A stretch of DNA of 64,000 bases from JAZUCL01 sp045639125 (GTDB lineage: Bacteria > Bacillota > Clostridia > Oscillospirales > QAMX01): the NCBI GenBank assembly GCA_045639125.1, contig JAZUCL010000014.1, positions 65,420 through 129,419 on the forward strand, given 5' to 3'. Within the stretch, counting starts at the first letter, position 1; every line of letters starts with the position of its first letter. Below the pieces are notes generated by a model. That model had not been told where the DNA came from. It saw only the letters and a program-made list of their open reading frames with translations, and searched no databases. Positions 17,604-26,610 of the stretch are shown here, one piece after another. A program made the position numbers and the translations under genes.

Positions 17604-18608
17604 TTAACGTGGTTTCTTTACAAAACCAACTTTTCTGTATACCTTATCAAGTGTCTTTCTTGCCAAATATGATGCCTTCATTGCACCGTCAGCATAGATT
17701 TTTTCAAGATAATCACGGTTTTTCAGTAGTTCCTCCGCTTGTTCACGAACAGGGCGGAGCATTTCAACAACACTCTCTCCTACTGTAAGTTTGAAGTCGC
17801 CGTATCCTCGTCCTTCAAACTCCGCTTCAATCGCTTCAAAACTCTTGCCTGTTGCAACGGAGTATATGGTCATAAGGTTAGAAATACCCTTTTTATTCTC
17901 TGTATCGAAACGCACCACTGTATCGCTGTCTGTTACCGCACGTTTGAAACTACGCATAATATCTTCCGGTTTATCAAGCAGGCAGATACAACCGCCGTCC
18001 TCAATCTCTGACTTGGACATCTTATTTTCAGGTGCTGAAAGGCTCATTACACGAGCACCTGTCTTTGGAATAAACGGCTCCGGTATAGTAAATGTATCGC
18101 CATAGACTCCGTTAAATCTCTTTGCTATATCACGAGTAATCTCAACGTGCTGTTTTTGATCCTCACCAACTGGAACAAGATCAGCCTGATAGAGAAGAAT
18201 ATCCGATGCCATAAGTACAGGATAGGTAAACAGACCTGCGTTGATGTTGTCTGCATTTTTTGCAGATTTGTCCTTAAACTGTGTCATTCTTGACAGTTCA
18301 CCAAACATCGTATAGCAACCAAGCACCCAACCAAGTTCTGCATGGGCAGGCACGTGGCTTTGGATATATAATATACTCTTTTCCGGGTCAATTCCGCAAG
18401 CGATATACTGTGCAAGTTGTTCAAGACTTCTCTTTCTCAAATCGGCCGGATTTTGACGTACAGTAATTGCGTGCATATCAACGATACAGTAAAGGCAGTT
18501 GTAATCGGCCTGTAAATCTACCCAGTTTTTAATGGCTCCGATATATGAGCCGAGCGTCAAACTACCGCTTGGCTTAATACCTGAAAATATTGTCTTTTTA
18601 TCGTCCAT
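17604..18608 (-). CDS. trpS: Tryptophanyl-tRNA synthetase
   Basis: A 334-residue class I synthetase that charges tRNA-Trp. It starts MDDKKTIFSGIKPSGSLTLG, carrying the HIGH-equivalent motif in the PSGSLTLGSYIGA segment, and has an exact KMSKS motif (ENKMSKSEI). Length is normal. The ATG at 18608 is selected because GGGAG precedes it; an earlier in-frame ATG overlaps the aminotransferase. No T-box leader is present because it follows the aminotransferase by 13 bp in one transcript. Confidence 0.95.
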   Translation of the reverse strand: MDDKKTIFSGIKPSGSLTLGSYIGAIKNWVDLQADYNCLYCIVDMHAITVRQNPADLRKRSLEQLAQYIACGIDPEKSILYIQSHVPAHAELGWVLGCYTMFGELSRMTQFKDKSAKNADNINAGLFTYPVLMASDILLYQADLVPVGEDQKQHVEITRDIAKRFNGVYGDTFTIPEPFIPKTGARVMSLSAPENKMSKSEIEDGGCICLLDKPEDIMRSFKRAVTDSDTVVRFDTENKKGISNLMTIYSVATGKSFEAIEAEFEGRGYGDFKLTVGESVVEMLRPVREQAEELLKNRDYLEKIYADGAMKASYLARKTLDKVYRKVGFVKKPR

Positions 18609-18621
18609 TGTCGCATCTCCC

Positions 18622-19809
18622 TTACTTGACATATTGAACAATCGCCTTGCCCAAAAGTTCTGTACCCTTATCTATCTGCTCAAATGTAGGCAGAGAGAAA
18701 TTCAAGCGTACACATGGTGATATTGCTCTCTCGTCAATTTGGAATGCACTTCCCGGTACTGCTGCAACGCCCATCGTCTTACAGATTTTACAAAGTTCTG
18801 CTCCATCGTAACCGTCAGGGAGCGTCAGCCACAAAAACAGTCCGCCATCGGGGACTTCATACTTAACCTTTTCGCCAAAGTGACGGCGAATTCCCTCTAC
18901 CATGCGGTCACGCTTTGCTTTATATATTCCACGAACACGTTCTATATGTCCGTCAATATCACACTCTCGGATAATTCGGTCTGCAATCATCTGGAAGAAC
19001 AAGTTGGTATGTACGTCACTTACCTGCTTTACAACAACGATTTTCTGTATTATCTCCTTGTTGGCACATACAAAGCCAATACGAATACCGGGAGACAAGA
19101 CCTTTGAATAACTACCTACGTAAATAACACGTCCGTCAGTGTCTAAAGTCTTTATTGCAGGTACATTTTCTCCGCTGTAACGGAGTTCAAAGTAAGGGTT
19201 ATCCTCTAAAATCATTACGTCATATTTCTGTGCAAGGGCGTATATAGCCTTTCTCTTTTCAAGAGATGTGACACGTCCCGTAGGATTTTGGAATGTGGGG
19301 ATAACGTATATAAGACGCACATTTTTCTCAGTCTTTAGAGCGTTTTCAAGTGCCTCTATATTCATACCATCCTCCTCTACAGGAATACCTACGAGGTTTG
19401 CACGATATGAACGGAAAGCGTTGAGAGATCCGATAAAACTTGGGCTTTCACAGATAATTGTGTCTCCCTCATTTACAAAGCATTTACAGGAAAGTTCCAT
19501 TCCCTGCTGTCCGCCTGACATAATAACAAGGTCATCATTCTCACCGCCGATACCGTACTTATTATGAAGTCTTTCCGCTGTAGACTCACGCAAAGGGGTG
19601 TAACCCTCACTTGTGCCGTACTGAAGTGCAGCAGAGGCGTTGTTTGTAAAAATATCGTTGGCAATACGTTGCATATCATCAACAGGGAACGCATCAGGTG
19701 CAGGATTGCCTGCGGCAAGTGAAATAATAGACGGGTCTGATATTTTAAGTATTTCACGAATTGCAGACGGCTTAAGTGCACCTATTCTGTCTGAAAATTT
19801 GTAGTTCAT
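18622..19809 (-). CDS. PLP-dependent aminotransferase, class I/II (2-aminoadipate/MocR-like group)
   Basis: A 395-residue fold-type I aminotransferase. The PLP lysine is in VGSYSKVLSPGIRIGF, and YGTSEGYTPLRE, NPTGRV and EDNPYFELRY are conserved motifs of the LysN/kynurenine/aromatic aminotransferase group. These enzymes act on aromatic, branched-chain or 2-aminoadipate substrates. There is no N-terminal DNA-binding domain, so it is an enzyme, not a MocR regulator. ATG at 19809 has AGGAGT at good spacing. Pairing with trpS could reflect amino-acid supply, but no tryptophan genes are near. Confidence 0.88.
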   Translation of the reverse strand: MNYKFSDRIGALKPSAIREILKISDPSIISLAAGNPAPDAFPVDDMQRIANDIFTNNASAALQYGTSEGYTPLRESTAERLHNKYGIGGENDDLVIMSGGQQGMELSCKCFVNEGDTIICESPSFIGSLNAFRSYRANLVGIPVEEDGMNIEALENALKTEKNVRLIYVIPTFQNPTGRVTSLEKRKAIYALAQKYDVMILEDNPYFELRYSGENVPAIKTLDTDGRVIYVGSYSKVLSPGIRIGFVCANKEIIQKIVVVKQVSDVHTNLFFQMIADRIIRECDIDGHIERVRGIYKAKRDRMVEGIRRHFGEKVKYEVPDGGLFLWLTLPDGYDGAELCKICKTMGVAAVPGSAFQIDERAISPCVRLNFSLPTFEQIDKGTELLGKAIVQYVK

Positions 19810-19879
19810 TATTAACACTCCTTGTATATGTAAGTGTAGGATTTTTACATTCTATCGCCATTATATCAGTATATATCGT

Positions 19880-19908
19880 ATTTTATCATAGTAACAGAGA
19901 AAATGCAA
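19880..19908 (-). promoter_or_regulatory. Promoter of the aminotransferase-trpS operon
   Basis: TTGCAT (19903-19908) and TAAAAT (19880-19885) on the minus strand with a 17-bp spacer; a second TATAAT-like box lies about 20 bp downstream. Confidence 0.55.
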
Positions 19909-19958
19909 TATTATTTTCCTTTTTACCCATGCAATGAAAGGTGAACTTCATGACAAAA

Positions 19959-19985
19959 ACAGCCTGAAAATATTTTTCAGGCTGT
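19959..19985 (-). terminator. Terminator of the spoIIR-mrnC unit
   Basis: ACAGCCTGAAAA and TTTTCAGGCTGT form a 12-bp stem that begins immediately after the Mini-III stop codon and is followed by TTTTTGTCA on the minus strand. Confidence 0.85.
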
Positions 19986-20393
19986 CTATTCAAATGTTTC
20001 TTTACAAAGCACAAACAACTGGTTTATTCGCTCGTTTTGTCCTGTCAAATACAAATACCCAAAGACCGCTTCAAGTGCTGTTGACATACTGTAATCAGCA
20101 GGAGATGCCGCCTTTGGAATGTTGTTTGTACGTGCGTTTCTTCCCCGTTGGAATACCGCCAATTCCTCGTCGGTAAGTTGCTCTTTTACAGCATGTGCCG
20201 CCTTTGACTGACTTACAGCACACACAAGTTCAACTGTTCGGCGGTGGAGTGCCTTATTTGTCAGATTATGCCTTGCACAAAGTTCTGACCTTACCATAAG
20301 TTCGTATACTGCATCTCCTATATGTGCAAGGGCAAGTGCAGAAAAATTATGCAGTTCGTCACGAGTGACTGTCGGGTGATATAGGGGTTCCAT
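19986..20393 (-). CDS. mrnC: Mini-ribonuclease III
   Basis: A 135-residue RNase III catalytic domain without the double-stranded-RNA-binding domain. The motifs HIGDAVYELMVR (residues about 24-35) and ALEAVFGYLYL (about 105-115) provide the metal-binding acidic residues. In Firmicutes it matures the ends of 23S rRNA precursor. The ATG at 20393 follows AAAGGA; it lies 68 bp after the spoIIR stop. It usually neighbours cysS; here it is paired with spoIIR. Confidence 0.9.
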   Translation of the reverse strand: MEPLYHPTVTRDELHNFSALALAHIGDAVYELMVRSELCARHNLTNKALHRRTVELVCAVSQSKAAHAVKEQLTDEELAVFQRGRNARTNNIPKAASPADYSMSTALEAVFGYLYLTGQNERINQLFVLCKETFE

Positions 20394-20461
20394 ATTGTAA
20401 ATCCTTTCATTGACAATTACCCTACCAGTATACTCGCTTTTTGTGGATTTTGCAAGTATTA

Positions 20462-21058
20462 TCAAATACCTGCCAAAAAATCAAGTAGCCAAAATCGCAA
20501 TTCATACGTTATACCTTCGTCTGTAATAATTCGTATTTGATTTTCTGTAAGGGCTGACGAGATTTCTTTGCTTTTAATTGATGCCGATGTGCAAAGAGGT
20601 GGAAATACAACACACCACCAGTTTTGTCCCCGTGCCTCGCCTATCTCTATACGAAGTGTGCGGTAGTTTCCTGCCGGTAGTGTGAATGTGTCATAAGTTC
20701 GACGTGGGAATGGGTATGACTGGCAAATTGTACCTGTCACTGTATAGTCAAACCCCTCTGAAAATACGATTTCTTGTGCTACCCTTTCTATATGTGGCAG
20801 ATTATCTTTTAGTAAGTTATACGCTTCATCTGAGTCTTTTGTATTACAAGTCATTCTTGCCACTTCTTCCACCACTGCATCACGAACTTTGAGTTTTAAT
20901 TCTTGGTCAAAAGCAGTGTCAGAGTTTGCAACTACGTGGAGTCGTGTAAGTGATGTATAAAGTGGTTGCACCTCTACAGCAAGGGTATACACGCAGATTG
21001 TTGATGCACATAAAAATATGAGTCCGATTTTTCTTAGTGCTACGTATGTACTTTTCAA
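20462..21058 (-). CDS. spoIIR: Stage II sporulation protein R
   Basis: A 198-residue secreted signalling protein. In the family it is made in the forespore and triggers SpoIIGA to process pro-sigma-E in the mother cell. A signal-peptide-like segment (residues about 8-28) precedes the hallmarks RLHVVANSDT and GQNWWCVVFPPLC. A TTG at 21058 is the start: GGGAGG lies at the right distance, and the earlier in-frame TTG is inside that ribosome site. It proves a sporulation pathway together with spo0A and spoIVB. Confidence 0.93.
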   Translation of the reverse strand: MKSTYVALRKIGLIFLCASTICVYTLAVEVQPLYTSLTRLHVVANSDTAFDQELKLKVRDAVVEEVARMTCNTKDSDEAYNLLKDNLPHIERVAQEIVFSEGFDYTVTGTICQSYPFPRRTYDTFTLPAGNYRTLRIEIGEARGQNWWCVVFPPLCTSASIKSKEISSALTENQIRIITDEGITYELRFWLLDFLAGI

Positions 21059-21130
21059 ATTATATCCTCCCAAATATCTTATGAAAGGAGTATTGACATC
21101 TTTGCTTCAGATTAAACTGCAAATGCGAAA

Positions 21131-21164
21131 AAATCCCACCGCAACATAAAATGCGGTGGGATTT
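21131..21164 (-). terminator. Terminator of the PFOR gene
   Basis: AAATCCCACCGCA pairs with TGCGGTGGGATTT, a 13-bp stem just after the nifJ stop, with T-rich sequence after it on the minus strand. Confidence 0.85.
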
Positions 21165-21193
21165 CGTTATTCACTTACAACTTAGAGTGTAAA

Positions 21194-24100
21194 TTACTCA
21201 GCGTCATAAAGTTTAGCAAGACGCTCAAGTTTCTTCCACTTGTCAGCAGCAGCCTTCTGTGCATTGTTAAACAGATTTTCAGCAATTTCAGGGAACTGCA
21301 ACTTCAACGCACTGTAACGTGTTTCCTTGGAGATGAAGTCCACGTATGCAGCAGTAGGAGCCTTAGAGTCAAGTTGGAATGGGTTCTTTCCTGCGTCCTT
21401 AAGACGAGGATCGAAACGGAACAGATGCCAGTAGCCAGCCTCAACAGCAGCCTTAACCTCTGCCTGAGAGTTACCCATGCCACCCTTAAGACCGTGGTTG
21501 ATACAAGGAGCGTATGCAACTACGAGAGAAGGACCGTTGTAACTTTCAGCCTCTACGATAGCCTTAACAGCCTGATTGTAGTTTGCACCAAGACCAATCT
21601 GTGCTGTGTATACATAACCGTAGGACATTGCAATCTCGCAAAGGTTCTTCTTAGCAATCTTCTTACCGGATGCTGCAAACTGTGCAACCTGACCGATTTG
21701 TGAGGACTTGGAAGCCTGTCCACCTGTGTTAGAGTAAACTTCTGTATCGAATACAAGGATATTTACGTCATCGCCGGAAGCAAGAACGTGGTCAAGACCG
21801 CCAAAACCGATGTCGTATGCCCAACCGTCGCCGCCGAAGATCCAGAAGGACTTCTTAACGAGGAGGTCTTCATTTTCCTTGATGAACTTAACGTTATCGC
21901 AGCAGCAACCAACCTTAGCGATTGCAGCCTTAACAGCCTCAGCAGCGTCCTTAGAAAGTTTAGCCTCATTCATTCCCTTGAGCCAGTTTTCGCAAGCAGC
22001 CTTAAGGTCTGCGTCCTTACCGTTGGCAACAATATCTTCCATAACTGCAGCGAGTTTCTTTCTACGCTGAGTAACTGCAAGATACATACCGTAACCAAAC
22101 TCTGCGTTATCCTCGAACAGAGAGTTAGCCCAAGCAGGACCATGTCCCTTCTTGTTTACGGTGTAAGGAGTAGAGGGAGCAGAACCGCCCCAGATAGAAG
22201 AACAGCCGGTAGCATTTGCAATGAACATTCTGTCACCGAAGAGTTGAGTAACGAGTTTAGCGTAAGCAGGCTCACCACAACCGGCACAAGCACCGGAGAA
22301 TTCAAGAAGTGACTGCTTAAACTGTGATCCCTTAACAGATTCAACTGCGAAGGGAAGTTCCTTCTCGGATACAGACCCAAATGCGTAATCATAGCACTCC
22401 TGTTCAGCGTAGTTTTCCTCAAGAGGCTTCATAACGAGAGCCTTTTCCTTAGCAGGACAGATGTTAGCACAAAGGCCGCAACCCATACAGTCAAGTACGG
22501 AAACTGCTATTGCAAACTTATACTCTTCGCAACCCTTACCGTTCATCTTAGTCATCTTCATACCCTCGGGAGCATTAGCCTGCTCGGAAGCGTTAAGAGC
22601 ATAAGGACGGATTACAGCGTGGGGACATACGAGAGAACACTGGTTACACTGGATACAGTTTTCAGGAATCCAAACAGGAACGTCAACTGCGATACCACGC
22701 TTCTCGTGTGCAGCAGAACCCTGTGGGAATGTACCGTCAGCCATATCAGCGAATGTGGATACAGGAAGACGATCGCCCAAGTGACTGCTTACAGGATTCA
22801 AGATGTTCTTAATGAACTTGTCCATTTCAGGACGGTCGGAATTATCATACTTTCTTTCAGCCTTTTCAGCATCAACAGCGTTTGCCCAATCAGCAGGAAC
22901 GTCAATTACGTTTACATTTGCAATGCCTGCATCAACAGCAGCATAGTTCATGTTAACGATCTTCTCGCCCTTCTTGCCATAGGAAATCTGAATGAACTTC
23001 TTCATAGATTCAACAGCCTGCTCAAGAGGAACGATACCTGTAATCTTGAAGAATGCAGCCTGAAGAATTGTATTGATACGGCCACCAAGACCGATTTCAC
23101 GGCCAAGACCAATACCGTCAATAGTGTAAAGTTTGATGTTGTTTTTAGCGATATACTGCTTCATAGCAGCAGGAAGATTCTTGGAAAGTTCCTCAACGCC
23201 CCAGTGGGTGTTGAGAAGGAAACTACCGCCCGGCTTAACGTCCTGTACCATTTCATACTTGTTAACGTAAGCAGGATTGTGACATGCTACGAAGTCAGCC
23301 GCACTTACGTAGTAGGTAGACTTGATAGGCTCGTCACCGAAACGAAGGTGGGAAATAGTAATACCGCCGGACTTCTTGGAGTCGTACTCAAAGTAAGCCT
23401 GAGCGTACTTCTTAACCTCACCGATAATCTTGATGGAGTTTTTGTTAGCACCAACAGTACCGTCAGAGCCAAGACCCCAGAACTTACAAGATACGATAGC
23501 AGGAGAAGTAACGTTGATGTTCTTTGTAAGAGGAAGGGAAAGGTTTGTAACGTCATCGTCGATACCGATGGTGAAGATCTTCTTCATGTTGTCGGACTTA
23601 AGGTTGTCGTAAACAGCGAAGATGCAAGCAGGAGTGGTATCCTTGGAACCGAGACCGTAACGACCGCCGCAGATCTTGATATTCTTGTCAGAACCTGCAA
23701 TAGCAGTAACTACGTCCTGGTACAAAGGCTCTCCCTGAGCACCGGGTTCCTTTGTTCTGTCCAAAACTGCAATAGTCTTACAAGTAGCAGGGATAGCAGC
23801 AAGGAACTTCTCAGTAACGAATGGACGATAAAGTCTTACCTTGATAAGACCAACCTTCTCACCGTTAGCGTTAAGGTAATCAATAACTTCCTCTGCACAG
23901 TCACATACGCTACCCATAGCAACGATTACGTGTTCTGCATCTGGAGCACCGTAGTAGTTAAACAACTGATAGTTTGTGCCAATCTTAGCGTTAACCTTGC
24001 CCATATACTCCTCAACTACTGCAGGGAGTGCATCGTAGTATTTGTTACAAGCCTCACGATGCTGGAAGAAAATATCGCCGTTTTCTGCAGTACCACGAAG

Positions 24101-24742
24101 TACAGGATGCTCAGGATTAAGGCTTCTTTCACGGAATGCCTTTACAGCGTCCATATCTATCATTTCAGCAAGGTCCTTGTAGTCCCAAACCTCAATGTTC
24201 TGCATTTCGTGGGAGGTGCGGAAACCGTCAAAGAAATGAAGGAAAGGAACACGTCCCTTAATAGCGGAAAGGTGTGCAACAGCAGCAAGGTCCATAACTT
24301 CCTGTGGGTTTGTAGCCGCAAGAAGTGCAAAACCTGTCTGACGGCAAGCCATAACGTCAGAATGGTCGCCAAAGATGTTAAGTGCATGAGATGCTACACA
24401 ACGTGCGGAAACGTGAATAACACCTGGAAGAAGTTCACCTGCAATCTTGTACATATTGGGAATCATAAGAAGCAGACCCTGTGATGCTGTGAATGTTGTA
24501 GTAAGTGCACCTGCTGCCAAAGAACCATGTACAACACCTGCCGCACCAGCCTCGGACTGCATCTCGGTAACCTGTACGGGCTGTCCGAAGATATTCTTTG
24601 TGCCGGTTGCTGCCCATTTATCGGAAAGTTCCGCCATTACGGAAGATGGTGTAATTGGGTAAATTCCGGCTACGTCGGTATACGCATACGCAACGTGTGC
24701 TGCGGCTGTGTTACCGTCCATGGTTTTCATCTTTCTTGCCAT
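21194..24742 (-). CDS. nifJ: Pyruvate:ferredoxin (flavodoxin) oxidoreductase, single chain
   Basis: A 1,182-residue single-chain enzyme that oxidises pyruvate with CoA to acetyl-CoA, CO2 and reduced ferredoxin. Domain order matches the family: alpha domain at the N-terminus (YPITPSSVMAE), gamma domain around residues 420-620, a two-cluster ferredoxin domain with CIQCNQCSLVCP near 697 and CMGCGLCANICP near 750, and the TPP-binding beta domain with FGGDGWAYDIGFGG near 970. A further CAGCGE motif supplies the proximal cluster. Full length with no frameshift. It has its own promoter and terminator and is probably highly expressed. It feeds acetyl-CoA to acetate kinase 3 kb away. Confidence 0.97.
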   Translation of the reverse strand: MARKMKTMDGNTAAAHVAYAYTDVAGIYPITPSSVMAELSDKWAATGTKNIFGQPVQVTEMQSEAGAAGVVHGSLAAGALTTTFTASQGLLLMIPNMYKIAGELLPGVIHVSARCVASHALNIFGDHSDVMACRQTGFALLAATNPQEVMDLAAVAHLSAIKGRVPFLHFFDGFRTSHEMQNIEVWDYKDLAEMIDMDAVKAFRERSLNPEHPVLRGTAENGDIFFQHREACNKYYDALPAVVEEYMGKVNAKIGTNYQLFNYYGAPDAEHVIVAMGSVCDCAEEVIDYLNANGEKVGLIKVRLYRPFVTEKFLAAIPATCKTIAVLDRTKEPGAQGEPLYQDVVTAIAGSDKNIKICGGRYGLGSKDTTPACIFAVYDNLKSDNMKKIFTIGIDDDVTNLSLPLTKNINVTSPAIVSCKFWGLGSDGTVGANKNSIKIIGEVKKYAQAYFEYDSKKSGGITISHLRFGDEPIKSTYYVSAADFVACHNPAYVNKYEMVQDVKPGGSFLLNTHWGVEELSKNLPAAMKQYIAKNNIKLYTIDGIGLGREIGLGGRINTILQAAFFKITGIVPLEQAVESMKKFIQISYGKKGEKIVNMNYAAVDAGIANVNVIDVPADWANAVDAEKAERKYDNSDRPEMDKFIKNILNPVSSHLGDRLPVSTFADMADGTFPQGSAAHEKRGIAVDVPVWIPENCIQCNQCSLVCPHAVIRPYALNASEQANAPEGMKMTKMNGKGCEEYKFAIAVSVLDCMGCGLCANICPAKEKALVMKPLEENYAEQECYDYAFGSVSEKELPFAVESVKGSQFKQSLLEFSGACAGCGEPAYAKLVTQLFGDRMFIANATGCSSIWGGSAPSTPYTVNKKGHGPAWANSLFEDNAEFGYGMYLAVTQRRKKLAAVMEDIVANGKDADLKAACENWLKGMNEAKLSKDAAEAVKAAIAKVGCCCDNVKFIKENEDLLVKKSFWIFGGDGWAYDIGFGGLDHVLASGDDVNILVFDTEVYSNTGGQASKSSQIGQVAQFAASGKKIAKKNLCEIAMSYGYVYTAQIGLGANYNQAVKAIVEAESYNGPSLVVAYAPCINHGLKGGMGNSQAEVKAAVEAGYWHLFRFDPRLKDAGKNPFQLDSKAPTAAYVDFISKETRYSALKLQFPEIAENLFNNAQKAAADKWKKLERLAKLYDAE

Positions 24743-24795
24743 GATGATCCTCCTTGAATATTTTAATAATAGGTATACTATTTACTATCCAATAA

Positions 24796-24824
24796 ATTTT
24801 ATCACTATTTTCGTTTTATGTAAA
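24796..24824 (-). promoter_or_regulatory. Promoter of the PFOR gene
   Basis: TTTACA (24819-24824) and TAAAAT (24796-24801) on the minus strand with a 17-bp spacer; AGGAGG stands before the ATG about 50 nt downstream. Confidence 0.65.
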
Positions 24825-24880
24825 GGGTACAAATGCAAATTTCCAAGGTTTTTTTCAATTCTTTTCACAGCAATATGCCA

Positions 24881-24924
24881 AAAAACAGGTATGGTACATA
24901 ATTTTACGTACCATACCTGTTTTT
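24881..24924 (-). terminator. Terminator with a 17-bp perfect stem
   Basis: AAAAACAGGTATGGTAC and GTACCATACCTGTTTTT pair perfectly around a 10-nt loop. It ends the lipoprotein gene at 24946 and could also work in the other direction. Confidence 0.85.
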
Positions 24925-24945
24925 TACTTGAAATTTTTCACTTAA

Positions 24946-26610
24946 TCAGGAAAACATTGTCAAATTATTATACCCTATATTTTCGTATCTGATATATCCT
25001 GTCAATGTATAATTATCCTCGTACATTTTACCAAGCACTCCGTTAGGGGACAGATTGATTGTAAATGAGAAACCTTGTCTGTCTGGAGTAAGACAAATCA
25101 TATCGTTTGGTATGGGACGCACCGGGGATTGAGGGTCAGTATCTATGAGTACAGATGTGCTTTTTATATAGTCAAACACTTTCGCAAGATGTGTCTGACT
25201 TCTAAAGTATTTGTCAAGCATGTCAACATAGTTGTAGCCGTTTTTGAAGTAATCTTCAATAGAGGCGGGACGATCCTCCTTTATATTATAGCAAAACGTA
25301 TGTTGTACAAATTTCCCCGACTTATCGTTTGCAAATCCTGTGTAACTTTCCCCTATTGTCAATATGGCATAATCGCCGATTAGACGTGAAGATGTGTTGA
25401 CTTCATAGGTACGACAAGCATCACTCGGACTATTCTTTATATCAGTGTCCGCCACAACTTTGAAGTTTGCAACTGACAGTACATTCTGTCTTTTGAAGTT
25501 TGAAAATGCTGTTTTTGCATTTTCCGGAATTTCCTGTGTTTCATGGCTTAAAATGTTGTAGAAATACTTTTCAGGTTGAGAAAAATCCTCCACAAGAGAA
25601 GATGAATCTGTGTAGCCGTCAATACCTGTCAGTACATACTTCTTTTCATCTTCATAAAGTGACTTTTTAGTATCGTACCTGTCAAAAATCGCAAGACAAT
25701 CAGACAGTTCGTAAAGAGGAATCACTATGCCATACTGTGCGTCATTTATTCCAAACTCGTGATTTTCAAAGTCTAAAATAAGCACTAAATGGTCACTCGT
25801 CAGATAAAATGGTTGGTCGTTACGAATACCTGAGAAAGGTGCAAGCATAGTGAATGTACCGCTATAATTTTGCTCCGATTCACCTGCATTTTCAAGAATG
25901 TGCTCTCTGACAATTTCGTTAAGTCGTGCCTTGTAGTCGTATCCGTCTACAAATACGGCAGATAGTGGCACAAGGTCACCTGTATTCAAGTCAAACACCA
26001 TGTACGTACTTGCGTGTACCCAACTTATATTATCCTCTCCAAGTGTCTCAAATCGAAGTCGTCTTGAAATTTCAAACGATACAACGTTGTTGATTACGCC
26101 AAATTGGTAAACGTCAACATACTCATCGACAGTCGTCATGGCATCGTATTTCGCCTTTCCACGCATATCGGGACAGCCTGTACCCACAACGGCAAGTGCC
26201 TCTTTAGTAATACGCTCGATAATTCGGTCGGATACGTCTTTATCTGCCACAATATACGGTGTTTCTCTGCTTTCGCTAAATGGCAAATACAGCGTTACTT
26301 CGTGGGGCAGTTGAGGTAATTTCGTATACTCTGTACTTTCGTAAAGTATATTGGTTGTGTGGTAGTTAGATGGAAATGAAGGCTCGGTTATCTCTTTTCC
26401 ATACGAGTAGTCATATTTCTCCCCTGATGCCATCTGCCTATATGGAAATCTTTCGATTGGTTCACTTTCTCCGCCATTAGATTCATCTGTTTGTTTAATA
26501 AGTGGAGATGCAGTGGTAGAAGACGCCACATCTGACGGCGTTGTACAGCCGACAAGTAGTGCAAGGCTAAGGCAAAGTGATATGAATTTTAACTTATCGA
26601 AGCGGTACAT
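24946..26610 (-). CDS. DUF3298-containing lipoprotein (RsiV-like sensor fold)
   Basis: A 554-residue lipoprotein. The signal peptide ends in the lipobox LLVGC, so it should be anchored outside the membrane. A DUF4163/DUF3298-like module spans about residues 130-320: FDLNTGDLVPLSAVF, then a YKARLNEIVREHI helix and GIVIPLYELSDCL. A second, more diverged copy may occupy residues 400-554 (YNIKEDRPASIEDYF). DUF3298 is the extracellular domain of the lysozyme sensor RsiV; here no sigma factor is adjacent. It overlaps the upstream substrate-binding protein by 17 bp, so the two are translationally coupled. ATG follows AAAGGAGG. Confidence 0.75.
   Translation of the reverse strand: MYRFDKLKFISLCLSLALLVGCTTPSDVASSTTASPLIKQTDESNGGESEPIERFPYRQMASGEKYDYSYGKEITEPSFPSNYHTTNILYESTEYTKLPQLPHEVTLYLPFSESRETPYIVADKDVSDRIIERITKEALAVVGTGCPDMRGKAKYDAMTTVDEYVDVYQFGVINNVVSFEISRRLRFETLGEDNISWVHASTYMVFDLNTGDLVPLSAVFVDGYDYKARLNEIVREHILENAGESEQNYSGTFTMLAPFSGIRNDQPFYLTSDHLVLILDFENHEFGINDAQYGIVIPLYELSDCLAIFDRYDTKKSLYEDEKKYVLTGIDGYTDSSSLVEDFSQPEKYFYNILSHETQEIPENAKTAFSNFKRQNVLSVANFKVVADTDIKNSPSDACRTYEVNTSSRLIGDYAILTIGESYTGFANDKSGKFVQHTFCYNIKEDRPASIEDYFKNGYNYVDMLDKYFRSQTHLAKVFDYIKSTSVLIDTDPQSPVRPIPNDMICLTPDRQGFSFTINLSPNGVLGKMYEDNYTLTGYIRYENIGYNNLTMFS

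Noticed and set aside
18609..18621. T-box leader for trpS
   Set aside because: Only 13 bp separate trpS from the upstream gene; no room for a T-box, and none is seen before the aminotransferase.
22619..24484. A 621-codon plus-strand open frame opposite nifJ
   Set aside because: It is the antisense shadow of a strongly codon-biased gene, with no recognisable domain and Cys/Val/Ser-rich composition.
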